Part shown: positions 40,107 to 47,744 of the stretch, piece by piece
How positions within the stretch are numbered: the first letter of the stretch is position 1
Layout of the letters: the number at the start of each line of letters is the position of its first letter
Assembly (NCBI GenBank): GCA_016282375.1
Contig: JAEEKI010000015.1
Location: 1 to 54,067, forward strand
Reading direction: 5' to 3'
Length of the DNA stretch: 54,067 nucleotides
Source of the DNA: Caryophanales bacterium
GTDB taxonomy: Bacteria; Bacillota_I; Bacilli_A; RF39; UBA660
Notes under the pieces: model-generated
What the model was told of the DNA's origin: nothing
What the model saw: only the letters and a program-made list of their open reading frames with translations
Databases searched by the model: none
Made by a program: the position numbers and the translations under genes

Positions 40107-40640
40107 ATGAATGTGAAAGAATTGAATAAGAAGGAAAAAATATGCTTGCTTTTGTTCATCTTTGTTATCAGTGGGGTATTTGGTTTTCTTTATGAATTAC
40201 TCTTTTATCGTATTGATTTAGGTTATTTTGTTAAAAGAGGTTCTACTTTTGGGCCATGGATTCCTATATATGGTTTTGGTGGAGTATTAATTACCATTTT
40301 GACATATCGTTTTTCTAAAAAAACACTATTAGTCTTTTTAACTAGTATGGGAATATCAGGTGTTTTAGAGTATGCTACTGGTTATATTTTAGATTGTTAT
40401 TTTCATCTTCGTTTATGGAATTATAATACGGAAATTTGGAATTTTGGGAATATAAATGGATATGTTTGCTTAAGATCAGTTTTGTTTTTTGGTTTATCAG
40501 GTATCTTTTTAGTTAAAGTCATTATTCCTTTGATTAAAAAATATTTAGTACCAAAAAAATATTCTTTGGTAACATCAATCATTTTTGGTAGTTTATTTAT
40601 GCTAGATATACTTATTTTTTTGATAATTGGATATAACTGA
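40107..40640 (+). CDS. CmpB-like putative ABC-transporter permease family membrane protein
   Basis: A 177-residue membrane protein with about five helices. It shows the family pattern of PF06541 (putative ABC-transporter, CmpB type): SGVFGFLYELLFYRI near the start, RGSTFGPWIPIYGFGG, and LRLWNYNTEIWNFGNINGYVCL. The family is common in gut Firmicutes but its transport role is not established, and no ABC ATPase lies nearby. Its ATG follows the hisS stop directly (GTG 40113 is an alternative start). The terminator stem overlaps its stop codon. Confidence 0.78.
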   Translation: MNVKELNKKEKICLLLFIFVISGVFGFLYELLFYRIDLGYFVKRGSTFGPWIPIYGFGGVLITILTYRFSKKTLLVFLTSMGISGVLEYATGYILDCYFHLRLWNYNTEIWNFGNINGYVCLRSVLFFGLSGIFLVKVIIPLIKKYLVPKKYSLVTSIIFGSLFMLDILIFLIIGYN

Positions 40641-40659
40641 CAGTTATATCTTTTTTTTT
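40630..40659 (+). terminator. Terminator overlapping the end of the CmpB-like gene
   Basis: GATATAACT (40630-40638) pairs with AGTTATATC (40642-40650) across GAC, followed by at least eight T. The stop codon (40638-40640) is inside the hairpin. Confidence 0.88.
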
Positions 40660-40695
40660 ATAATAAGTATGATATACTTTTATAGTAGGAGATTT

Positions 40696-41298
40696 ATGAA
40701 AAGATTTGTCAAAAGAATTTTTATTTTGTTTTTATTAGCAATTGCTTTCATTTTTATCATAAGTTTATTTGTTAAATTAAAAACGTTTAAATATATTCAT
40801 CAAACTATTCCTAGTAGTAAGAACTATGATTATATTATTGTCCTTGGTTCTTCGGTTTATAATGGTAAACCACGAGCTATTCTAGAGGAAAGGTTAAATA
40901 CAGCGATTAAGTTGTATAATAAAAAAGTGGCTACGAAGATTTTGATGACGGGTGATCATCAAAATGATGATTATAATGAAGTTGATGCAATGAAAGATTA
41001 CGCTATTGAAAATGGCGTTGATGAAGATGATATTATTTTAGACCATTTGGGTATTTCTACATATGATAGTATCTATCGCGCTCGTAATATTTTTCAGATT
41101 AAAAAGGCCATTATTGTTAGTCAACAATATCATTTATATCGGGCAGTTTATATAGCCCGGGGGTTAGGTATTGATGCCTGTGGAGTTTATGCTCCGATGA
41201 AAAATGATGGCTTACAAATTGAACGAGAAATTAGGGAAATATTTGCTCGTGATAAGGACTATTTCCAAACGTTATTTAAAATTCGTTCAGGAATTTAA
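40696..41298 (+). CDS. YdcF/SanA family (DUF218) membrane-anchored protein
   Basis: About 200 residues from ATG 40696, which follows TAGGAG; an ORF extension to 40627 would run through the upstream terminator. One N-terminal helix (about 5-24) is followed by a DUF218 domain. Family motifs are DYIIVLGSSVYNGKP, AILEERLNTAIKLY, ILMTGDH, EVDAMKDYAIENGVD and LGISTYDSIYRAR, then VSQQYHLYRAVYIARGLG. Relatives such as SanA affect envelope integrity in E. coli, but the reaction is unknown. Confidence 0.85.
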   Translation: MKRFVKRIFILFLLAIAFIFIISLFVKLKTFKYIHQTIPSSKNYDYIIVLGSSVYNGKPRAILEERLNTAIKLYNKKVATKILMTGDHQNDDYNEVDAMKDYAIENGVDEDDIILDHLGISTYDSIYRARNIFQIKKAIIVSQQYHLYRAVYIARGLGIDACGVYAPMKNDGLQIEREIREIFARDKDYFQTLFKIRSGI

Positions 41299-41328
41299 TA
41301 AAAATTAGTAGTATTATGAAAAGAATAA

Positions 41329-41337
41329 TGCTATAAT
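41329..41337 (+). promoter_or_regulatory. Extended -10 promoter of the XRE regulator
   Basis: TGCTATAAT includes a perfect TATAAT (41332-41337) with an upstream TG. It lies 27 bases before the ATG at 41364. Confidence 0.5.
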
Positions 41338-41363
41338 ATGATTATAATTGGAAGGGTATAGAG

Positions 41364-42263
41364 ATGAAAATAGGAAAGAAGATTAAGAAATATCGTTTAG
41401 CTGAAGGTTTAACGCAAACTAAGTTGGGGGAAATACTTAATGTAACACCAGGTCGTATATCTAAATGGGAAAATAATGCTATTGTTCCCAGTGATGAGGA
41501 ATTACAAAAACTATGTAAGGCTCTAAAAATTGACAAGAGTGATATTGTTCCGGAGAAAGTTAAAGAAGCAAAGACTCCGGAGGGACCTAAAAAGGTTGGT
41601 TTAAGTCCTACGAAACAAAGTTATTTAAAGAGTATTTCTTATGCCATTGAAATCATTACTAAGATTGTGAGAATTTTAGTCTATGTTGGTTTAGGAGCAT
41701 TAATAGTTTGCATTTTATGTATACCAATGTTCTTTAGTGCTTTTGATATTAATGGCCATACTATTACTGTTAAAGGTTTAGATGAGAAGATAGAATTAAT
41801 TAATGAAGGCGAAACCTCTTATATTGTCAAAATGGGGGAAGATGAGCGTTTAGTTGATTTAGAAATTAGTACGAAGAAAATTGATGATGTCTTAAATAAT
41901 TATTCTAAGACAAGAGTTATGTGTATTGCAGAAATTTCTTGTATTATAAGTGGCGTTACCTTGCTACTACTTAGTTATATTTTATTTAGTATTGAGCATA
42001 TTGCTAAGAATGTCTATAATGGAGAAGCCTTTACAATGGAAAATGCTTCATCCCTTCGTAATATTGGTTATTTAATGATTGCAGTCATTGTAGTACCGTT
42101 CTTATCAGGAATTGTACCTAATGCTATTTTAGATACTAATTTTGGAGAAAATATTGGTTATGCAAATATTGTTGAAATTCTCATAGTATTTGCCTTATCT
42201 TATATATGCGAATATGGTAGTATTTTGGCTAGCAAAACCGATATTACTTTATACGATAAATAG
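41364..42263 (+). CDS. XRE-family regulator fused to a membrane domain
   Basis: A 299-residue protein. The first 65 residues are a Cro/C1-type helix-turn-helix (IKKYRLAEGLTQTKLGEIL, then VTPGRISKWENN). After a Lys/Pro linker come about four membrane helices (near 98-120, 185-208, 228-250 and 268-285). The helices are in a DUF2975-like arrangement, with a 60-residue loop after the first. Membrane-tethered XRE regulators usually sense envelope conditions; the ligand and targets are unknown. It is monocistronic, with a terminator after it and the surface-protein gene at 42386 next downstream. Confidence 0.82.
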   Translation: MKIGKKIKKYRLAEGLTQTKLGEILNVTPGRISKWENNAIVPSDEELQKLCKALKIDKSDIVPEKVKEAKTPEGPKKVGLSPTKQSYLKSISYAIEIITKIVRILVYVGLGALIVCILCIPMFFSAFDINGHTITVKGLDEKIELINEGETSYIVKMGEDERLVDLEISTKKIDDVLNNYSKTRVMCIAEISCIISGVTLLLLSYILFSIEHIAKNVYNGEAFTMENASSLRNIGYLMIAVIVVPFLSGIVPNAILDTNFGENIGYANIVEILIVFALSYICEYGSILASKTDITLYDK

Positions 42264-42270
42264 AATAATA

Positions 42271-42304
42271 AAACCTCGATTAAATTTAATTGAGGTTTTT
42301 TTTG
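42271..42304 (+). terminator. Terminator after the XRE membrane regulator
   Basis: AAACCTC (42271-42277) pairs with GAGGTTT (42292-42298), with further A/T pairing inside, followed by T8. Confidence 0.85.
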
Positions 42305-42385
42305 CAAAAAATTATATTTGTTTTATTACCTTTTGTGGTATAATGATTATTGTAAAATAAAGAGTATAAATAATAGGTGATAAAT

Positions 42386-44149
42386 ATGAAAAGAAAGAAG
42401 AAAAGTGTTTTAATTTTTGTGTTTACTTTTGTCTTTGTGGCATTGATTTCGATGACCATCATGACTTCGAGAGCTACTTTTTATAAAGCAGGATCAAGAA
42501 CTATTTTGCAATCGGGAAATGTAACTACATATTCTATTGCTAATTGGTTAATTGATAATGCACCCAAATCAGGAACAGATAATGTAACCAATAGTTCGTG
42601 GGTTTTAACGTCTGATCATACGGGTGAATGGCGTTATGCGGGTAAGAATCCAGATAATTATGTATCATTTAATGGTGAATTATGGAGGATTATTGGTATT
42701 ATGCCTAATACAGAATATTGTACCGGAACATTTGGTTCGGCGACTGAATGTAGTACCACTAAAACAGGGAATTTATTAAAAATTGTTCGTAATAGTGTTT
42801 TGAATAGTTATAGGAATATGCAATTTGACAACAAGTATTTTGTAGGTTCGACATCATCTCCGGAGGCATCTAATGACTGGAGCGATAGTACTTTAATGTT
42901 TTATTTAAACGGAGGTTATTATTTAACAACAGGATATGATATTGATAATAATGCGTTACATACAAGTTATTCAATAACTAATAATATTGTATATGATCAT
43001 AATGATAAACCTATTTCTAGTGTGATTGATAGTTATTTGACTTCATCGTTGCCAGTTGCATTATCCTCATATACTGGTTTTTATGATTATGGTGATGGTT
43101 TTGAACAAGAATCAACAGATGTATATTCTAATATCAGAAGTGACTATTTACCAAGAATAGCTACAGTAAAGTGGAGTTTATATGGTACAGATTCACAAAG
43201 TAATACTCCATCGGCATGGTATGATATTGAACGAAATATTAATAATGCTGGTAGTATTTTTTCCAATTCTGAATTACCAGAAAACAGGCCGGCATATTGG
43301 TATGGAAAGATTGGCTTAATGTATCCAAGTGATTATGGTTATGCAACCAATGGAGGTACAACTTATAATAGAACTGCTTGCTTGTCTTACCAAACTGAGG
43401 GATGGAATTCTGGCAGTTATAAAACAGATTGTGCATTGAACGATTGGTTACTATTTGAGGGGGTTACTTCAGCATCTCCTGGAAATTTAGGACAAACTCA
43501 ATATACGATAAGTCCTTTTTTAGAGTATGGATCTACTGTAAATGTGGTATCATCAACAGGAAAGATAAATAACGTTTTAGCATCTACTAGTACGTCATAT
43601 GTCAGGCCAGTTTTGTATTTGAAGCCGGATACAACATATCGTGGTGGATCAGGAACATGGGATGATCCTTATCGAATTGATGGTCCAACAAGTTATTGGT
43701 TTGATGGTTCTGAAGTTAATTATACATTCCCTAATTATGGTGGTACTCTTCAATCAGATTTAAATAATATTACAAAATATGCATACATTGGCCAAGATAG
43801 CAGTAAATATTATGTATGTGCAAAGGATTCAAGTGGTAAAAGTTTATGTTTGTCACAGCCATATACGCAATATGGATTATCTGACCATACAATAGGAAAT
43901 ATTTTTACTTCTGATCAATCTGAATTTGCTAAAATGGTATTGTTTCGGGTGTTTAGTGATGCTGGTTTTTCAATTGATTACAGTAATGATTGCAGTTCTT
44001 ATGAACAGTTTGTTGCTTGCGATAACGATGATGTTCAATGTGAAATTAGTATTTTAGGATATATATCCTGTCAAGGAGGCTGGAGTTCTTCAACGACGTA
44101 TGGTCAGTGCTGGATTAATAGTGATGGTTCCGCTCATTGTGGAGATTAA
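42386..44149 (+). CDS. Modular surface protein with WRIIG (DUF6273-like) and C-terminal cysteine modules
   Basis: About 587 residues from ATG 42386, behind AGGTGAT. One N-terminal helix (about 8-30) acts as signal or anchor. The main domain (about 45-420) has FNGELWRIIGIMPN, WSDSTLMFYLNGG, WYGKIGLMYPSDYGYAT and a VRPVLYLKPD-type segment. This plan is seen in many gut Firmicutes surface proteins and resembles DUF6273 or C-type-lectin-like folds. The last 130 residues are the shared module LCLSQPYTQYGLSDHT...CWINSDGSAHC. Unlike its two paralogues downstream, it lacks the SGSGNISADVNISGC domain. It is probably an adhesin; function is unproven. Confidence 0.8.
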   Translation: MKRKKKSVLIFVFTFVFVALISMTIMTSRATFYKAGSRTILQSGNVTTYSIANWLIDNAPKSGTDNVTNSSWVLTSDHTGEWRYAGKNPDNYVSFNGELWRIIGIMPNTEYCTGTFGSATECSTTKTGNLLKIVRNSVLNSYRNMQFDNKYFVGSTSSPEASNDWSDSTLMFYLNGGYYLTTGYDIDNNALHTSYSITNNIVYDHNDKPISSVIDSYLTSSLPVALSSYTGFYDYGDGFEQESTDVYSNIRSDYLPRIATVKWSLYGTDSQSNTPSAWYDIERNINNAGSIFSNSELPENRPAYWYGKIGLMYPSDYGYATNGGTTYNRTACLSYQTEGWNSGSYKTDCALNDWLLFEGVTSASPGNLGQTQYTISPFLEYGSTVNVVSSTGKINNVLASTSTSYVRPVLYLKPDTTYRGGSGTWDDPYRIDGPTSYWFDGSEVNYTFPNYGGTLQSDLNNITKYAYIGQDSSKYYVCAKDSSGKSLCLSQPYTQYGLSDHTIGNIFTSDQSEFAKMVLFRVFSDAGFSIDYSNDCSSYEQFVACDNDDVQCEISILGYISCQGGWSSSTTYGQCWINSDGSAHCGD

Positions 44150-44179
44150 TACTGCATAGTGCATTGTACTTGTAAACCG

Positions 44180-44211
44180 CATAAATGATATTTTCATTTA
44201 TGTGTTTTTTT
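44180..44211 (+). terminator. Terminator after the 42386 surface gene
   Basis: CATAAATGA (44180-44188) pairs with TCATTTATG (44194-44202), then TG and seven T (44205-44211). The T run directly precedes TATAAT (44214-44219), the -10 of the next surface gene. Confidence 0.85.
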
Positions 44212-46479
44212 GATATAATTATGATATAAGTAGATTAACGTATTAATGTGGAGGGATATAGCTTGAGAAGAATATTGTTATATGTAATTGTCATGATGCT
44301 TGCTTTATGTACATATTTATCTGTATCTTATGCTTATTATAGTATTACTCCATCTGGATCAGGCAATATTTCGGCTGATGTTAATATTTCTGGTTGTGTT
44401 TCTATACAAGTAAGTAATGTAATAAATATCAGTGGTGATTATGCAATCCCTGTTAGTGATACTAAAGCTTTAAGTAGTAATAATTATCGCACAGAATTTA
44501 CTTTATATAATCGATGTAATACGACGCAAGAAGTACAAGTAGCCTTTGCACCAGGCGCTGCGAATACCATGCCCTCGAGAGTTCTAGAGTATGCTGTATA
44601 TGAACAAGGTGGTACAGCACCGACTGCAGGTTCACCCTTTTTAACAAATGCTATAAAATTGGCACCATCAGTAATTAGTGATGTAGCAACGATGACGGGA
44701 GATACGGTGTCTGTAGGGTATTTACTTGACAACACATTTACTGTGGCAGCCAATTCCTCAAAATCCTATTATGCATATCTATGGATAACTAAAGATGAAG
44801 GTGGACTTTCTAACACAGCTATCAATAAAGTAGTCAAAATGCATTTGGTATTAGGGAATACTGGGGAACTTACGAATTCGGTTACTCTTATTGACTATAT
44901 AGCTAATGCTGCGCCAAGAAGTGGAACTGATGCTGTCACAAATAGTCAATGGATTCTAGCTTCAGATCATATAGGTGAGTGGCGATTTGCTGGTAAAAAC
45001 CCAAATAACTATATATTATTTAATGGTGAATTATGGCGAATTATTGGTGTTATGCCTAATATGGAGTATTGTACGAGAGCTTATGGTAGTGAAAGTGAGT
45101 GTTCGACGACAAAAACGGGCAGTTTAGTCAAAATTATTAGAAATGATTCTTTGGGCACTTTTTCCTTTGATTATAAAGCTGGAGGGGTTGGAACTTCGCA
45201 AATTGCTTCTGGCTCAAACGATTGGACTGATAGTCAGTTAATGTTAATGTTAAATGGGACTAATTATTTAACAACCGGCTATGATGCAAATGGTAATCAA
45301 TTGCATACAACCTATACAATAACAAATAATGTTGTAAGTGGACGTGGGTATATTTATTATAATGCAACATATAGTTATTTGGATGGTAATGGAACGACTG
45401 TATATAAGCCTACGCCAGCAACACCACCGAGTACTTATACAGCGACAGAGGCTACTTTACCTAGTAAAATATCGTCAACAGCATTATCACAAATAGCTAC
45501 GGTAAAATGGGATTTATATGGAGCTAGTTCATATACAACAGATTCCTCAGGTTCTGCCGAAGCATGGTATAACAAAGAAAGAAATATAAATAATTCAGGA
45601 AGTGTTTATAATGTGACAACGTCTGGACGTGAAAAAAGAGCCGTGTATTGGTACGGTAAAGTTGGATTAATGTCTATTAGTGATTATGGCTTTGCTACTA
45701 ATGGCGGCAGTACGTATTCTAGAGCGACATGTTTAGCATACCGAATGTCTTCGTGGGATAATGCTACTTATAAAACCAATTGTGCCGCAAATAGTTATTT
45801 ATTGTATACCGGTGTAACTGATACAGATCCTGGCTCTTCTAGCGTTAGACAATGGACTTTGAATCCATATTCTAGTTATAATTATAGGGAGTTTTATATT
45901 AGTATAGGTAATATTGCATATGCCAGTACTAGTACTGATTATTATGATGTTCGTCCTACTTTATATTTGAAACCTGAAATGATTTATCAAAGTGGGACAG
46001 GAACATGGAATAATCCATATCAAATAAGCGCTCCAACTGGATATTGGATGGCTTCTGGTGTTTATGCATTTCCAGCTTATGGTGGAACAATGCAATCAAG
46101 TGGGCAAGATACTCAAAGTAATTTTTACATTAAACAGGATAGTAGTAAATATAACGTATGTGCTTCAGATCAGGGTCATGAAGTATGTTTTTCTCAACCA
46201 TATTCGCAATATGGACTTACTGGGCATACACCACCTACTGATATGAGTAATACGTTTACAAGTGCGCAACAAGCAAGTTTAAAACAAGCAATATATCAAG
46301 CCTTTGTGGATGCTGGGATGAATATTGATATAAATAATAACTGTGGCTCTTATGATTATGCAGCTGGTTGTAGTGTAGGCAGTCTATCTTGTGATATACG
46401 TCTTTCTGGTGCAATAAGTTGTTATCAAAATTCACTTTCTTGTAGTTTAGGGTATGATGGTAACGTTACTTGTTCGTAA
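44204..46479 (+). repeat. First copy of duplicated surface-gene unit
   Basis: This stretch (promoter, leader and gene) is a diverged copy of 47745-50073. The region around the start and the first 700 bases is nearly identical in both, including the -10 with its T tract and GTGGAGGGATATAGC. Later parts differ more, and the 3' ends are unrelated at the DNA level. Confidence 0.85.
44263..46479 (+). CDS. Modular surface protein with TasA-like, WRIIG and C-terminal cysteine modules
   Basis: About 738 residues from TTG 44263. The paralogue at 47806 has GTG at the same place and the same GGAGGGA before it, which decides the start over GTG 44248. A signal helix ends in YLSVSYAYYSITPSGSGN, like SipW-processed TasA/camelysin proteins. 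A beta domain (about 30-205) follows, then the WRIIG domain with FNGELWRIIGVMPN, WTDSQLMLMLNG and WYGKVGLMSISDYGFAT. The C-terminal module has VCFSQPYSQYGLTGHT and FTSAQQASLKQAIYQAF. Predicted surface adhesin. Unlike its paralogue it has an AT-rich 3' end. Confidence 0.8.
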   Translation: MRRILLYVIVMMLALCTYLSVSYAYYSITPSGSGNISADVNISGCVSIQVSNVINISGDYAIPVSDTKALSSNNYRTEFTLYNRCNTTQEVQVAFAPGAANTMPSRVLEYAVYEQGGTAPTAGSPFLTNAIKLAPSVISDVATMTGDTVSVGYLLDNTFTVAANSSKSYYAYLWITKDEGGLSNTAINKVVKMHLVLGNTGELTNSVTLIDYIANAAPRSGTDAVTNSQWILASDHIGEWRFAGKNPNNYILFNGELWRIIGVMPNMEYCTRAYGSESECSTTKTGSLVKIIRNDSLGTFSFDYKAGGVGTSQIASGSNDWTDSQLMLMLNGTNYLTTGYDANGNQLHTTYTITNNVVSGRGYIYYNATYSYLDGNGTTVYKPTPATPPSTYTATEATLPSKISSTALSQIATVKWDLYGASSYTTDSSGSAEAWYNKERNINNSGSVYNVTTSGREKRAVYWYGKVGLMSISDYGFATNGGSTYSRATCLAYRMSSWDNATYKTNCAANSYLLYTGVTDTDPGSSSVRQWTLNPYSSYNYREFYISIGNIAYASTSTDYYDVRPTLYLKPEMIYQSGTGTWNNPYQISAPTGYWMASGVYAFPAYGGTMQSSGQDTQSNFYIKQDSSKYNVCASDQGHEVCFSQPYSQYGLTGHTPPTDMSNTFTSAQQASLKQAIYQAFVDAGMNIDINNNCGSYDYAAGCSVGSLSCDIRLSGAISCYQNSLSCSLGYDGNVTCS

Positions 46480-46513
46480 TTATATGGTTATAATGTAGTA
46501 ATATCTAAATAAT

Positions 46514-46534
46514 AAAGCAATACTTGCTTTTTTA
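46514..46534 (+). terminator. Terminator after the 44263 surface gene
   Basis: AAAGCAA (46514-46520) pairs with TTGCTTT (46524-46530) around a 3-base loop, and T residues continue. Confidence 0.8.
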
Positions 46535-46539
46535 TATTA

Positions 46540-46569
46540 TTGCAATTAATGGTTTAAGAGTGCTATAAT
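46540..46569 (+). promoter_or_regulatory. Promoter of mscL
   Basis: TTGCAA (46540-46545) and a perfect TATAAT (46564-46569) are 18 bases apart, with TG at 46561-46562 forming an extended -10. Confidence 0.7.
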
Positions 46570-46590
46570 CATTTATGAAAGGAATACATT

Positions 46591-47025
46591 ATGGAAGAAA
46601 AAAGTAAAGTAAAGGATTTAAAAGGTAAAGGAAAGGGTTTTATTGCTGAATTTAAGACATTTATCTTAAGAGGTAATGTCATGGATATGGCAGTAGGTGT
46701 TATTATCGGTGGCGCATTTGCTAGCATTGTTAATGCCTTAACGGAAGATATTATTAATCCACTTATTAATGGTATTGGTGGTACTGAAGTAGCCGGTGAA
46801 CTTAAGATTTATGGTGGTCAAGTCATTAAATATGGTGATTTTATTACAGCTATTATTAACTTCATTATTATGGCTTTTATCCTATTTATGATTCTTAAGA
46901 CGGTTAATAAACTAATGGAAATTGGTCATAAGAAAGAGGAAGAGAAACCTGCAGAACCAGTAGTATCTGAAGAAGTTAAATTATTAAGAGAAATTAACGA
47001 AACATTAAAAAAACAAAAAAAGTAA
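46591..47025 (+). CDS. mscL: Large-conductance mechanosensitive channel
   Basis: MscL opens under membrane tension to release solutes on osmotic downshock. The 144-residue protein has the first helix FILRGNVMDMAVGVIIGGAFASIVNAL, with the conserved small-residue constriction. A periplasmic-type loop follows, then the second helix FITAIINFIIMAFILFMILK and a C-terminal charged bundle (EEVKLLREINETLKK). Length and motifs are standard. It stands alone with promoter and terminator between two surface-protein genes. Confidence 0.96.
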   Translation: MEEKSKVKDLKGKGKGFIAEFKTFILRGNVMDMAVGVIIGGAFASIVNALTEDIINPLINGIGGTEVAGELKIYGGQVIKYGDFITAIINFIIMAFILFMILKTVNKLMEIGHKKEEEKPAEPVVSEEVKLLREINETLKKQKK

Positions 47026-47048
47026 TCTATTTCATAGGTTATTTTTTT
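47023..47048 (+). terminator. Terminator after mscL
   Basis: TAATCTAT (47023-47030, including the stop codon) pairs with ATAGGTTA (47034-47041, one G-U) and runs into T7. Confidence 0.8.
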
Positions 47049-47082
47049 ATGTAGTGATATACTTATAAAGTAGGGTGACAAT

Positions 47083-47694
47083 ATGGCTATTTTGTTTATG
47101 ATATTAGAAATTATAGGAACTATTGCTTTTACTATTTCCGGTAATCTTATTGCTATTGAGAAAAAAATGGATATTTTAGGTATTATGATCCTAGGAGTTA
47201 TTACTTCTTTTGGTGGAGGAATTATGCGTGATCTTCTTATTGGCATTACACCTCCTAGTATCTTTTTAAAACCATACTATGTTTTGACTTCTTTAATTGT
47301 TTCTTTAATGGTCTTTTTGGTTTATAAATATCACTTACCATTTTCTCATAAAAACTTATTATTAGTTATGGATTCTGTTGGTTTAGGTATCTTTACTGGT
47401 TTAGGATGTAGTGTCGCTTTTCAAATGGGTTATAATGGTTTTTTTATTACAGTTTTTCTTGGCATTATCACTGCTGTAGGTGGTGGAGTTATTCGTGATG
47501 TCTTAGCAGGTAGTAAGCCCTATATTCTTGTAAAAGATTTTTATGCATGTGCTTCCATTATCGGTGCTATTATTTGTTTTGCCATTAGTCGGGTAGCAGA
47601 TATTACTTTTGCTGTTTTGATATCTGTTATCGTAGTAGTTTGTCTTAGAATCATAGCAACTTTTTTTCATTGGAATTTACCAAAGATTAGATAA
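47083..47694 (+). CDS. TRIC-type cation channel family protein (UPF0126)
   Basis: A 203-residue membrane protein with seven short helices arranged as two repeats plus one. The repeat signature appears twice: VITSFGGGIMRDLLIG and IITAVGGGVIRDVLAG. This is the bacterial TRIC/UPF0126 (YadS, YicG) family. Related channels conduct monovalent cations; some relatives are linked to glycine uptake. SD is TAGGGTGAC. Its neighbour mscL is another ion-handling channel, which may be coincidence. Confidence 0.9.
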   Translation: MAILFMILEIIGTIAFTISGNLIAIEKKMDILGIMILGVITSFGGGIMRDLLIGITPPSIFLKPYYVLTSLIVSLMVFLVYKYHLPFSHKNLLLVMDSVGLGIFTGLGCSVAFQMGYNGFFITVFLGIITAVGGGVIRDVLAGSKPYILVKDFYACASIIGAIICFAISRVADITFAVLISVIVVVCLRIIATFFHWNLPKIR

Positions 47695-47744
47695 AAACTA
47701 TACATTTTTTGGGGGCAAAGTAAATTAAATACTATTTTTCTTTT

